In this document: positions 24,577 through 33,609 of the stretch, in pieces
Position numbering within the stretch: position 1 is the first letter of the stretch
How the letters are laid out: each line of letters opens with the position of its first letter
Source of the DNA: CADCTQ01 sp963844325
GTDB lineage: Bacteria > Bacteroidota > Bacteroidia > Cytophagales > 172606-1
Assembly (NCBI GenBank): GCA_963844325.1
Contig: CAWJNV010000002.1
Location: 6,138,001 to 6,202,000, forward strand
DNA length: 64,000 nucleotides
Direction of reading: 5' to 3'
The notes under the pieces: generated by a model
What the model saw: the letters and a program-made list of their open reading frames with translations, nothing else
Databases searched by the model: none
Told to the model about the DNA's origin: nothing
Program-made: the position numbers and the translations under genes

Positions 24577-25710
24577 ATGAACAACGATACCCTCTTTTCC
24601 GACGGCCCGGGTTCGCGGCGGTCTTTTCTGAACAAAATGGGTGCGGCGGCGCTGGGCCTGCCGGCCTTGTCGTGGCTGGCCGGACCGGCGGAGGCATCCT
24701 CCGTCTTCCAGGGCGGCAAGTCGCTGGGCGTGGCGCTGGTAGGGCTGGGCGGCTACAGCAAACACCAACTCGCCCCGGCCCTGCAACAAACCAAGTTCTG
24801 TAAGCTCACCGGCATCGTGACGGGCACGCCGGCCAAGGCGGCCGAATGGAAAGGCAAGTACAACATTGCCGACAAGAACGTGTACGATTACAAAACCTAC
24901 GACCGGCTGATCGACAACAAGGACGTTGACATCGTGTACGTGGTGCTGCCCAACGCCATGCACGCCGAGTACACCATCCGCGCCCTCCAGGCCGGCAAGC
25001 ACGTGATCTGCGAAAAGCCGATGGCCGTGTCGGTGGCCGAATGCCAGCAGATGATCGACGCCGCCCAGAAGGCCAAGCGGCAACTCGCCATTGGCTACCG
25101 GCTGCACTCCACGCCCCACCACCAGCAGGTGATGCAGTGGGCCAAGGAAAAACCGTTCGGCAACATCAAGGTCGTGGAAACCAGCGACGGCTTCCGCATC
25201 GGCGACCCCAACCAATGGCGGCTCAAAAAAGCCCTGGCCGGCGGCGGCTCCATGATGGACATCGGCATCTACGCCCTCAACGCCAGCCGCTACGTGACGG
25301 GCGAAGAACCTGTGTCGGTGTGGGCGCAGGAATTCAAAACCGACCCGGTCAAATTCAAGGAGGTGGACGAAACCATTCTCTGGCAACTCAAATTCCCCAG
25401 CGGGGCGGTAGCCAACTCCACCAGCACCTACGCGGCGGGTGTGGAACGGCTGTACGCCACCTGCGAAAAGGGCTGGTACGAAATGGGCCCCTGCTACGGC
25501 TACGGTCCCATCAAGGGCCGCACGCACAAGGGCGAAATGGAACTGCCCCAGGTAGTACACCAGGCCGCCCAGATGGACGACTTTGCCCAGTGCATCCTCA
25601 ACAACACGCCCACCAAGGTGCCCGGCGAAGAAGGCCTCAAAGACGTCCGCGTCATCGAAGCCATCTACAAATCCATCGAAACAGGGAAGGTAGTACATAT
25701 AACCGCTTAG
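24577..25710 (+). CDS. Gfo/Idh/MocA family oxidoreductase, twin-arginine exported
   Basis: 377 residues. Twin-arginine leader SRRSFLNKMGAAALGLPAL, then an NAD(P)-binding Rossmann domain (about 50-170; VALVGLGGYSKHQLAPALQ) with the family motif EKPMAVSVAEC near residue 147, and a C-terminal alpha/beta domain containing AGGGSMMDIGIYALNASRY. These enzymes oxidise or reduce sugars; the exported subgroup keeps a tightly bound cofactor, as in glucose-fructose oxidoreductase. Kelch, TolB-like and sugar isomerase genes follow on the same strand. The coding sequence ends directly in a repeat of the gtcagtggtcag type. Substrate is unknown. Confidence 0.93.
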   Translation: MNNDTLFSDGPGSRRSFLNKMGAAALGLPALSWLAGPAEASSVFQGGKSLGVALVGLGGYSKHQLAPALQQTKFCKLTGIVTGTPAKAAEWKGKYNIADKNVYDYKTYDRLIDNKDVDIVYVVLPNAMHAEYTIRALQAGKHVICEKPMAVSVAECQQMIDAAQKAKRQLAIGYRLHSTPHHQQVMQWAKEKPFGNIKVVETSDGFRIGDPNQWRLKKALAGGGSMMDIGIYALNASRYVTGEEPVSVWAQEFKTDPVKFKEVDETILWQLKFPSGAVANSTSTYAAGVERLYATCEKGWYEMGPCYGYGPIKGRTHKGEMELPQVVHQAAQMDDFAQCILNNTPTKVPGEEGLKDVRVIEAIYKSIETGKVVHITA

Positions 25711-25832
25711 TAGTCAGTGGTCAGTAGTCATTGGTCAATGGGTACGTGTAAGTTGTCGCATCCGGATGACCGCTGACCAATGACTATTGACCAATCTACC
25801 AATGACTATTGACCACTGACCAATGACCACTT
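25708..25832. repeat. Imperfect inverted repeat with the shared loop core, after the Gfo/Idh gene
   Basis: Left words tagtcagtggtcagtagtc (25708-25739) and right words gaccaatgactattgacc (25768-25832) are complementary in type, with two and more copies each. The loop at 25744-25765 reads acgtgtaagttgtcgcatcc, the best example of the shared core. The repeat begins on the gene's stop codon and runs to within a few bases of the Kelch gene start. Confidence 0.88.
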
Positions 25833-25839
25833 TAAACTT

Positions 25840-26820
25840 ATGAAACTTCGCATCATTCCCGCCGGGCTGCTCGTGCTGCTGGCGCTGGCTAATTTTACGG
25901 GGCGGCCGGCGGCGACGGCGTGGAAAACGCTCAGCCCGCAGCATGAACCGGCGCCGCGCGGCGAAAATGCCTTCGTGCGGGTGGGCGACAAGTTTTACCT
26001 GTTCGGGGGCCGCAAAAAACAGTCGGTGGACGTGTACGACCCCAAGGCCAACGCCTGGACGAGTGCCGCGCCCGTGCCCCTGGAGATGCACCACTTCCAG
26101 GCCGTGGCGCACGGCGGCGAAATTTACGTGGCTGGCGCCTTTACCGGCGACTACCCCCACGAAACGCCCCTGCCCCGCCTCTACATTTTCAACCCCGGCA
26201 AAAATGAGTGGCGCGAAGGCCCCGAAATTCCCGAAAACCGCCGCCGCGGCTCGGGCGGCGTGGTCGTGTACCGCAACAAGATCTACCTCGTGTGCGGCAT
26301 CACCGACGGCCACTACGACGGGCACGTGGCCTGGCTCGACGAGTTCGACCCGGCTACCGGCAAGTGGCGCACCCTGCCCGACGCCCCGCGGGCCCGGGAC
26401 CACTTCCAGGCGGCGGTGGTCGGCGACAAGCTGCTGGTAGCGGCGGGCCGTCGTTCCACCCAGCGCACGGGCCACGTGGCCGACCTGACAGTTCCCGAAA
26501 CGGACGTGTACGATTTCAAGAGAGGAACCTGGCAGACGCTGCCCGCCGCGGGCAACATTCCCACGCTGCGGGCCAGTTGCACGGCCGTCGTGCTGGGCAA
26601 CCGGGTGCTGGTGATCGGCGGGGAAAGCACGCAGAAAGTAGCCCACAACCAGACGGAAGCCTTCGATTTCAAGACGGGCACCTGGCAAACTCTGCCGCCG
26701 TTGCAAACCGGCCGCCACGGTACGCAGGCGGTGGGCCTGGGCAACAAGATTTACATCGCGGCCGGCATCGGCAACGCGGGCGGCGGCCCGGAACTGAGTT
26801 CGGTGGAGGTACTGGAGTAA
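25840..26820 (+). CDS. Exported Kelch-repeat propeller protein
   Basis: 326 residues with an N-terminal signal (MKLRIIPAGLLVLLALANFT) and about five to six Kelch motifs forming one beta-propeller (VGDKFYLFGGR, GGEIYVAGAF, NKIYLVCGITDG, GDKLLVAAGRRS, GNRVLVIGGES, GNKIYIAAGIGN). Kelch proteins bind partners or sugars, and a few (galactose oxidase, sialate mutarotase) are enzymes; I see no copper-ligand pattern, so no activity is claimed. Located in the sugar-metabolism run, between Gfo/Idh and the TolB-like gene. Its stop is followed after 1 bp by a 31-bp inverted repeat. Confidence 0.88.
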   Translation: MKLRIIPAGLLVLLALANFTGRPAATAWKTLSPQHEPAPRGENAFVRVGDKFYLFGGRKKQSVDVYDPKANAWTSAAPVPLEMHHFQAVAHGGEIYVAGAFTGDYPHETPLPRLYIFNPGKNEWREGPEIPENRRRGSGGVVVYRNKIYLVCGITDGHYDGHVAWLDEFDPATGKWRTLPDAPRARDHFQAAVVGDKLLVAAGRRSTQRTGHVADLTVPETDVYDFKRGTWQTLPAAGNIPTLRASCTAVVLGNRVLVIGGESTQKVAHNQTEAFDFKTGTWQTLPPLQTGRHGTQAVGLGNKIYIAAGIGNAGGGPELSSVEVLE

Positions 26821-26821
26821 C

Positions 26822-26922
26822 GGTACACTGATCTGTTATGATGATTATGATTAATCATGATTGAAAAGGAATCCCAAAAAGGATCATAACCAATCATAAT
26901 CATCATAACAGATCAGTGTACC
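26822..26922. repeat. 31-bp perfect inverted repeat after the Kelch gene
   Basis: Arms 26822-26852 and 26892-26922 are exact reverse complements, built from the word atgattatgatt. The left arm starts 1 bp after the TAA stop (26818-26820), and the loop is about 39 bp. A hairpin here could end transcription or protect the 3' end of the upstream message. Confidence 0.92.
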
Positions 26923-27005
26923 ATCAACCTATTTTAATCCAAAACCAACTAAACTTATTCACATTTTTTAGCCAACTTGTGCCCTTAAGCACTTACGTAA
27001 ACAAC

Positions 27006-28505
27006 ATGCACACTAGCAAATGGGTTTTGGCAATTGTTCTCACCGGCCTCACCCTGCTGGCCCGGGGCCAGGGCGGGGCCGTGGGCATGTTCGAGGGGCG
27101 CGGCGACGTAGGCAAGGTGCTGCACCCCGGTTCGGCTGCCTACAACGCCAAAACGGGGGAATACCAACTGTCGGGTTCGGGCTACAACGTCTGGTTTGAC
27201 CGCGATGAATTTCATTTTGCCTGGAAGCGCCTCAAGGGCGACTTTCTCGTGTACACCCGGGCCCGGCTGCTGGGCAAGGGCGTAGACCCGCACCGCAAAG
27301 TGGGCTGGATGGCCCGCAAAAGCCTCGATGACAACGCGCCGCACGTCAACGCGGTGGTGCACGGCGACGGCCTTACGTCGTTGCAGTACCGCCCGGCGGC
27401 CGGCGACAGCACCCAGGAAATCAAATCTACGCTCACCGGCGCCGACGTGATCCAACTCGAACGGAAGGGCAATACCTACACCATGCGGGTGGCCCGGTTC
27501 GGGGAGCCCTTCGTCACCGCGCAGGTCGCCGACCTCGACCTGGGCGACGAGGTGTACGTGGGCATTTTTGTGAGTGCCCACAACAAGGACGTGGTCGAAA
27601 AGGGCGCCTTCCGCGACGTACGCATCACCAGGCCGGCCCCGGCCACGCTGGTACCGTACCGCGAGTACCTGGGCAGCCACGTGGAAATCCTGGATGTGGC
27701 GACGGGCAACCGGGAAATCGTGCACACTTCGCCCAAGTCGGTGCAGGCGCCCAACTGGACGCCCGACGGCAAGACGCTGCTCTACAACAGCGACGGGCTC
27801 ATGTACACTTTCGACCTGGCCCGCCGGGAGGCGAAGGTGCTCAATACGGGTGAGGTGAAGAACAACAACAACGACCACGTACTTTCGTTCGACGGCAAAA
27901 TGCTGGGCCTGAGCAGCGGCGTGCGGGAACTGGGGGGCTCGATCATTTACACGGTGCCCGTCACGGGCGGCACGCCCAAACAGGTTACGCCGCGGGGTCC
28001 CTCCTACCTGCACGGCTGGTCGCCCGACGGCAAGTACCTCGTGTTTACGGGCGAACGCAACAAGGAATACGACATCTACCGCGTGCCGGCGGCGGGCGGC
28101 CCCGAAGAACGGCTCACCACGGCGACCGGCCTCGACGACGGCCCCGAGTACACGCCCGACGGCAAGTACATCTACTTCAATTCCAACCGCACGGGCACCA
28201 TGCAGCTCTGGCGCATGCAGGCCGACGGCACGGGCCAGGAAGCCGTTACCCACGGTGACTTCCACGACTGGTTCCCGCATATTTCCCCCGATGGCAAGTG
28301 GATCGTGTTCCTTTCGTTCCTCAAGGAGGAGGTCGAATCGGGGGACCATCCCTTCTACAAGCACGTGTACCTGCGCCTGATGCCCGTTGCCGGCGGTACG
28401 CCTAAAGTCATTGCCTACGTGTACGGCGGCCAGGGCACCATCAACACGCCCTCCTGGTCGCCCGACGGCAAAAAGGTAGCGTTTGTGAGCAACACGGGAA
28501 TGTAA
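27006..28505 (+). CDS. TolB-like PD40 propeller protein with N-terminal laminin/DUF1349-like domain
   Basis: 499 residues from an ATG at 27006 that opens a signal peptide (MHTSKWVLAIVLTGLTLLAR); a longer frame from 26916 starts inside the preceding repeat. An N-terminal jelly-roll resembling DUF1349/LamG (about 25-210) is followed by a TolB/PD40 propeller (about 220-495) with repeated PDGK motifs (NWTPDGKTLLYNSDG, GWSPDGKYLVFTGE, EYTPDGKYIYFNSNR, SPDGKWIVFLS, SWSPDGKKVAFVSN). The protein is probably periplasmic, binding ligands or proteins. It belongs to the plus-strand run of sugar-metabolism genes. No catalytic residues seen. Confidence 0.88.
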   Translation: MHTSKWVLAIVLTGLTLLARGQGGAVGMFEGRGDVGKVLHPGSAAYNAKTGEYQLSGSGYNVWFDRDEFHFAWKRLKGDFLVYTRARLLGKGVDPHRKVGWMARKSLDDNAPHVNAVVHGDGLTSLQYRPAAGDSTQEIKSTLTGADVIQLERKGNTYTMRVARFGEPFVTAQVADLDLGDEVYVGIFVSAHNKDVVEKGAFRDVRITRPAPATLVPYREYLGSHVEILDVATGNREIVHTSPKSVQAPNWTPDGKTLLYNSDGLMYTFDLARREAKVLNTGEVKNNNNDHVLSFDGKMLGLSSGVRELGGSIIYTVPVTGGTPKQVTPRGPSYLHGWSPDGKYLVFTGERNKEYDIYRVPAAGGPEERLTTATGLDDGPEYTPDGKYIYFNSNRTGTMQLWRMQADGTGQEAVTHGDFHDWFPHISPDGKWIVFLSFLKEEVESGDHPFYKHVYLRLMPVAGGTPKVIAYVYGGQGTINTPSWSPDGKKVAFVSNTGM

Positions 28506-28609
28506 ATAATTACCAATTACCAATGGCGTGGTAGTTGCAGAGGGCGGTAGGGTCGAAGGGGTTTCCTGTTTTCCATTTTCAATTGTCCATTTACCATTTA
28601 TAATCGTCC
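28506..28609. repeat. Short word repeats between TolB-like and isomerase genes
   Basis: aattaccaattaccaat (28508-28524) and, about 40 bp later, attttcaattgtccatttacc (28575-28595) are words of the same style, but here both sides read in the same sense, so no hairpin is seen. No gene. Confidence 0.5.
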
Positions 28610-29506
28610 ATGAGCATTTCGAAGAAACTGTCCCGCAAGGAATTTTTACAACTGAGTGGGCTGGCCCTGGCCGGTGCCATGCTGCCCGGCGCAACGGCAT
28701 TTGCCGCCCCGGCCCGCAAAACGGGGGTGCAACTCTACACGCTGCGCGAACAACTGCCCAAAGACCTGGAAGGTACTCTCAAGAAAGTAGCGGCCATCGG
28801 CTACAAAGAAGTAGAACTGTTCGGCTATACGGACGGCAAGTTTTTCGGCAAGACGGCCAAGGAATTCAAGGCGCTGCTCAAGAGCCTGGGCCTGTCGGCG
28901 CCCAGCGGCCACTACACCACGGGCACCTCCACGGCCATGCCTAACGCCAAGGGCACGCTGAGCAACGACTGGAACCGGGCCGTAGCCGACGCCGCCGAAC
29001 TGGGCCAGAAGTACATGATCTGCGCCTTCCTGTTCCCCGACGAACGCAAAACCCTCGACCAGTACAAGCGCCACATCGAACTGTTCAACAAGTCGGCGGA
29101 GGCGTGCAAGAAGAGCGGCATCCAGTTTGGCTACCACAACCACGACTTCGAGTTTCAGCCCATCGACGGGCAGGTGCCCTACGACCTGATCCTCAAAGGC
29201 ACTGATCTCAAGCTGGTGCAGATGGAGCTGGACCTGTACTGGACGTCATTTGCCAAGGTGGACGCGCTGGACCTGTTCAAAAAGAACCCCGGACGCTTCC
29301 CGATGTGGCACGTGAAGGACATGGAAAAGAGCGAATCCCGCACGTTTGCGGAGGTGGGCACGGGCTCCATTGACTTCAAGCGCATTTTTGCCGCCGCCAG
29401 TACGGCCGGCCTCAAGCACTTCTTCGTGGAGCAGGACCAGACCAAACGCCCCCCCCTCGAATCCATCGAGATCAGCTACAAGAACGTGCAGAAGCTGCTG
29501 GCGTAA
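28610..29506 (+). CDS. Sugar phosphate isomerase/epimerase family protein (xylose isomerase-like TIM barrel), exported
   Basis: 298 residues. Leader SRKEFLQLSGLALAGAML, a twin-arginine-like signal with Lys in place of the second Arg, then an AP-endonuclease-2/xylose isomerase-like TIM barrel (about 38-295): GVQLYTLREQLP, GYKEVELFGYTDGKFF, GYHNHDFEFQPIDGQ, ELDLYWTSFAKVD, PMWHVKDMEKSE, HFFVEQDQ. Metal ligands expected for the family (Glu, Asp, His, Glu) are present in these segments. Such exported members accompany Gfo/Idh dehydrogenases and may act on 3-keto-sugars (inference from neighbours). It is the last gene of the sugar cluster before the AT-rich island. Confidence 0.92.
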   Translation: MSISKKLSRKEFLQLSGLALAGAMLPGATAFAAPARKTGVQLYTLREQLPKDLEGTLKKVAAIGYKEVELFGYTDGKFFGKTAKEFKALLKSLGLSAPSGHYTTGTSTAMPNAKGTLSNDWNRAVADAAELGQKYMICAFLFPDERKTLDQYKRHIELFNKSAEACKKSGIQFGYHNHDFEFQPIDGQVPYDLILKGTDLKLVQMELDLYWTSFAKVDALDLFKKNPGRFPMWHVKDMEKSESRTFAEVGTGSIDFKRIFAAASTAGLKHFFVEQDQTKRPPLESIEISYKNVQKLLA

Positions 29507-29627
29507 ATATGATAACTGCCCCGTAATATGTTGCCAGAACATCTAATTATACTTTTATTATTTACTAGATGATGTGAGGCTAAATACCCGTTGCAAACAA
29601 ACAATACATTTAGCCTTGTAGAAACAC

Positions 29628-29667
29628 AACTCCACAATTAGTACAAAACTGTAGTAATTGTGGAGTT
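29628..29667. terminator. Bidirectional terminator-like hairpin after the NACHT gene
   Basis: AACTCCACAATTA (29628-29640) and TAATTGTGGAGTT (29655-29667) form a perfect 13-bp stem with a 14-base loop, followed by TTTTAT on the plus strand and by TTGTGTTT on the minus strand. It lies just past the stop of the NACHT gene at 29673 and marks the island edge. Confidence 0.75.
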
Positions 29668-29672
29668 TTATA

Positions 29673-32600
29673 TTAATTGATTATAGCACCATTGCTTATA
29701 AGCTGATTAGACATTATTTCATCTATGCCTTTTGCACTGCTAAAATCCGCTCCTTTAACTCCTTCAATTAAACATAAGCCATCAACAAATTTACCAGATT
29801 TGACATCGAATTTTGAAACATAAGCTCCTCCGGAACTGACATATATTGCATTTCCACTGTTGTCAAATTCAACGCTACTTAAATCACAATCGTAAAACTT
29901 CATCTCTTGAACGCTACCAGCTTTGCTTTTGCGCTTATAATTTATCTTACTTATAAAAGATCCATCTTCATATTTATACAAAACAATCATTTCTTCTCTA
30001 ATAACAGAAAAAACAGAACCATCCCGACTTAAATGTATTTCGTTTATAGTAGTATATGCGGTTGGCACAATATCAATATCTATCTTCCTTATAATTTCAT
30101 GTGTACAACTGTCGTAAACTGTTACAAAAGGGCTTAAGTACTCTAAGACAACATATTGATGCAAAAAAGGGTGAAAAACTACATCATGCACCTCTTGCGT
30201 CAAATGGCTCAGATCTATTAACGTTCCTAATTCAACATCCCACAGTTTCGAACCTTCTGTACATCTTATGAAGACATATTTTTCATCATTCGATAAAGAC
30301 ATTCTGTAAACACCAAAACTCTCACTTCCGACTCTCGTCGTATTGATTTTTATAATACTTACCACCTTACGACCATCTAAATCCCACACGTAAATTGAAT
30401 TGCTTTCGCCAGCAAGCAACAATTTCCTTGAATTTTTAAAAAAGCTGAATAAGTATACATTGTTATCCTCAGGGAACGGATCTGTATGGTCCTCAATAAC
30501 TGCTAAGCTCACCGCGTCTATAATTCTAAATCCATTATCTTTCCTTGTTGCAAAAATTTTTCCATCGGGTGAAACAGCTAAAGAAGCATCCACAAGGTCT
30601 ATTACACTTTCTTTAACTACAATCTTATTAAAATCAATTAATATGAGTTTTTTCCAGCAATAACTTGCAATCAAACTACTGTTAGGCAATACCAATATAC
30701 TATCAACAGTTCTCGATATATTGAAGGATGCATTCTTTAGATTAGTGTTATGCAAATTAGCATCATTTAGGATAATATTAACAAAATTAGATGACTCTAA
30801 ATCACAACATCTAAAGTCAGTACCAGTAAAGTCTATTTTAGTATTTAAATAAACTCCACTATGTCGGTTTGCCTCCTCAACATAAAGTTCATGAAGACAC
30901 AAATGTGACAGATCCTTTCCTTTAAAATAATCGTGCTTATATTTTGAAAGTATTGTCACAATATTGGAGCTAGTGTATCCAACATCTTCGAAACTTCTGC
31001 CCTTACAAGATTGCACAATACTACTGAGAAAATTCTGAGTACTGATTTCTTCAATCGTAATCATATTTAATAACAGGTCTAGAATAGCTTTAGTAAGGCG
31101 AATACTGCCAAAACAATTACTACTAAAAGAATTAGAATTTAGTACTGCAAACCTACTTAATGGTGCTTTAGAGGTAGCTTTGGCTTTATAGGTAAAATAA
31201 GACAACCAAGTATATGCTTGAGCAGGTAGAGAATGATTTATATCAGACTGCTCCTTTGCCATCTCTAAAAAGTCTGCTGTGAGAATACCTAATTCAGCAC
31301 CAATTTTATAAGCAGTGAAAAATTCAAGTAGTGATCTATGAGCAGGGGTATAATCGCCATTTTCATTCCTTATAAGCATTGTTTGTCCCATCATGTCGTA
31401 ATGCCAGTGGTCCAAACTTGTCTGTTCTTGAACTACCTCTCCAAACAAATTTCTAATTCTATTGGGGAATAACTTATAATTCAAACTCATTGAGCTGGTG
31501 GACAGCATTTCCCATGAAACCTCACACATGAAATAAAGTTTGTCAGCCAAAGATGTGAAAGTACGCTGTTCCTTTATATCCCTCTTCATTTTTCTTGTTA
31601 CAGCATAAAGATATATACGAGACATATCTACTGGTTTACCTGCCTCTATATCTGGTAAAGCTTCAACAATCAACTCTATCATCACAGGCCTTCTGGCTAG
31701 GTCCAACAACTCGGGATTACCAATTATTTTATCAACGATTTTTTCAGCAGTATAAAAGAGAAGCACTTTTTTAACTTGTTTATCGTCGAACCTTTGCAGT
31801 TCTAATACCTCAAATTGCGGAGGCTCTCCTGTTAGATTGGAAACAGAAGCCTTTAATTCCGCATTCAACAGTGCTCGACCTTCTTGAGCTTCTGGAAAGT
31901 GTTCATTTCTACAGGTAAGTAATACTTTTGAATTATCTGTAACAACCTTTGTTAACTCCCAAAAGTTATTAATCATCTTCTGTCGGTCGATTCGATCGGC
32001 CATTTCATCGAAGCCATCAAAGATTAGCAGAAGTTTTCCCATCTTATTCAATTGTTCAAAAGCTGAGTAACCGGGAATAGGAATTTTATGTTTACGAAAA
32101 AAGAATTCGGAGAATAAAGACTCAACACTTACTGCTTTAGCATAGTCCCTCAATGGGATAAACAAGGGCAACCTAGGGCGCATTATTCCTTTTTGCTTAG
32201 CCATCTTATATATTTGAATTAAGCGCCAAGCATAATGCATTGTAAACCAAGTTTTACCTGTTCCAAACTCTCCAAGCACGGAGATATGCTTTTTTGATGG
32301 ATCATCTAACCACCTGTCTATGTATCCCTCTATTCCCCCATTTTCCTCATTATACTCACTCTTACCAAGTTTTTTTCTTGTATACCGCTCCAACTCATCT
32401 TTGGTACACGCTAGCGGAATGTACCTCTTATCAATACCTTTTGCTATAATTAGTTCCTCTAACCAATTCAGATACACATCAAAATTAGCATTTTCATCAA
32501 TCAACGAATCAAAAGTATAACAGTATACTTTTGCGTTGCTATGAGCGATAGCAGCCTGACTAATCCTACGGGTACTTACAATCCATCCTTCATCACATCT

Positions 32601-33347
32601 GTGTTCAGCTATTCTCTGCTGTATGTAATTCACATGATGCAATTCTGCTTCTTCACAAAGTCCAAGGACGTATATCCTATCAAATCCTCTCCTTACCCGA
32701 ACATTAATAATCCATTCGAATGAAGTAAGTTCATCAATTGAATAATTTTCGAAACTGTAATTCAGAACTTTAAACCAGTTCATTAAGTCAAACTCGAATT
32801 GCCTAATGGGAAGATTTGTTTTTGGAAGTTTATCGGTAACAACTGCATTGTGTATTTGTTCAATCAAAGTTGAATCCTTATCCTTAAAGAACGTGTTGTA
32901 TGTCTTATTCTCCGTCATCATTTTAATAATTTCATTGCCATTGATTAGATGAAGGGGTACTCCATATTTTGCGGTTTGCTTTGTACTCCAGCTAACCCAC
33001 CATTTATGTTCGGCTATATCAAGCGTTTTTGGAATGCACAAATACCATTCTGCTAATTTGTATTTCTGAGATCTAACAGCAGTCTCAAAAGAATCACGTA
33101 CTTGTGCCTTCTGTGCCTCTTCCAATTGTTCAAGGAAGAATTTACACTGGTATACTTTTATTGACTTCTCTCCTATATCTCCTACAAGTACGTCAATCCC
33201 TTCATCTCCTGGGTTAGCCCTTACAGTCTGTACATACTCTGATGGATATATCTCCCGTAGTGTTGACTCACAAGCCTGCTCGAACTTAGCCCGGGCGCCT
33301 TCTATCCCACCACAAATTCCTTTAAAATCCAGCCAATCTCTTATCAT
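29673..33347 (-). CDS. Nuclease-NACHT (STAND) protein with pentapeptide and WD40-like repeats, likely anti-phage
   Basis: 1224 residues, clearly AT-rich compared with its neighbours. N-terminal Mrr-like restriction endonuclease domain (about 15-145): GDEGIDVLVG with Asp52 and VYQCKFF with Gln67-x-Lys69, the D-QxK core of this nuclease family. Residues about 180-310 are an unassigned alpha/beta domain. NACHT NTPase (about 350-600): Walker A GEFGTGKT (359-366) and Walker B LLLIFDGFDEMAD (about 439-451). An all-helical region follows (600-830), then pentapeptide-like repeats (about 838-875; DFTGTDFRCCDLESSNF) and a C-terminal propeller (about 885-1200; NSIYVWDLDGRKV, GSKLWDVELGTLI). Bacterial NACHT/Avs proteins of this layout sense phage products by the C-terminal repeats and then cleave DNA. 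The catalytic motifs look intact. Function is inferred from family. Confidence 0.85.
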   Translation of the reverse strand: MIRDWLDFKGICGGIEGARAKFEQACESTLREIYPSEYVQTVRANPGDEGIDVLVGDIGEKSIKVYQCKFFLEQLEEAQKAQVRDSFETAVRSQKYKLAEWYLCIPKTLDIAEHKWWVSWSTKQTAKYGVPLHLINGNEIIKMMTENKTYNTFFKDKDSTLIEQIHNAVVTDKLPKTNLPIRQFEFDLMNWFKVLNYSFENYSIDELTSFEWIINVRVRRGFDRIYVLGLCEEAELHHVNYIQQRIAEHRCDEGWIVSTRRISQAAIAHSNAKVYCYTFDSLIDENANFDVYLNWLEELIIAKGIDKRYIPLACTKDELERYTRKKLGKSEYNEENGGIEGYIDRWLDDPSKKHISVLGEFGTGKTWFTMHYAWRLIQIYKMAKQKGIMRPRLPLFIPLRDYAKAVSVESLFSEFFFRKHKIPIPGYSAFEQLNKMGKLLLIFDGFDEMADRIDRQKMINNFWELTKVVTDNSKVLLTCRNEHFPEAQEGRALLNAELKASVSNLTGEPPQFEVLELQRFDDKQVKKVLLFYTAEKIVDKIIGNPELLDLARRPVMIELIVEALPDIEAGKPVDMSRIYLYAVTRKMKRDIKEQRTFTSLADKLYFMCEVSWEMLSTSSMSLNYKLFPNRIRNLFGEVVQEQTSLDHWHYDMMGQTMLIRNENGDYTPAHRSLLEFFTAYKIGAELGILTADFLEMAKEQSDINHSLPAQAYTWLSYFTYKAKATSKAPLSRFAVLNSNSFSSNCFGSIRLTKAILDLLLNMITIEEISTQNFLSSIVQSCKGRSFEDVGYTSSNIVTILSKYKHDYFKGKDLSHLCLHELYVEEANRHSGVYLNTKIDFTGTDFRCCDLESSNFVNIILNDANLHNTNLKNASFNISRTVDSILVLPNSSLIASYCWKKLILIDFNKIVVKESVIDLVDASLAVSPDGKIFATRKDNGFRIIDAVSLAVIEDHTDPFPEDNNVYLFSFFKNSRKLLLAGESNSIYVWDLDGRKVVSIIKINTTRVGSESFGVYRMSLSNDEKYVFIRCTEGSKLWDVELGTLIDLSHLTQEVHDVVFHPFLHQYVVLEYLSPFVTVYDSCTHEIIRKIDIDIVPTAYTTINEIHLSRDGSVFSVIREEMIVLYKYEDGSFISKINYKRKSKAGSVQEMKFYDCDLSSVEFDNSGNAIYVSSGGAYVSKFDVKSGKFVDGLCLIEGVKGADFSSAKGIDEIMSNQLISNGAIIN

Positions 33348-33609
33348 AATTATATACCTAAGGGTGTGTATTAAAAAATATACTCCTAATTATTCTGGGC
33401 TTAGTAGAGGTTTGGACAGTTTATTGAAATAGTTTAACGTACTTTTGTTTTTTAATTGAAAGGAAGGGGGATTCTACCGAAACAACAGTGCTCAAATTAC
33501 CCAAAATAGTACAAAGCTGCTATATGATGATTGCGCAACTACAACGGTTTACCTAAGCTGAAAAATGGCAGATGATGAGCTTTAAGTACGCAATCTGCTA
33601 AAAAAATGG
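33348..33609. other. AT-rich promoter region of the NACHT gene, up to the IS left end
   Basis: The 262 bp between the NACHT start and the left end of the insertion sequence contain no recognised gene. TACTTTTG at 33440-33447 is a plus-strand match to the Bacteroidota -7 box, but no gene follows; a short ATG frame at 33522 stops after ten codons. The minus-strand promoter for the NACHT gene should be here (several TATAT/TATTTT runs at 33350-33390), but I cannot place it exactly. Confidence 0.3.
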
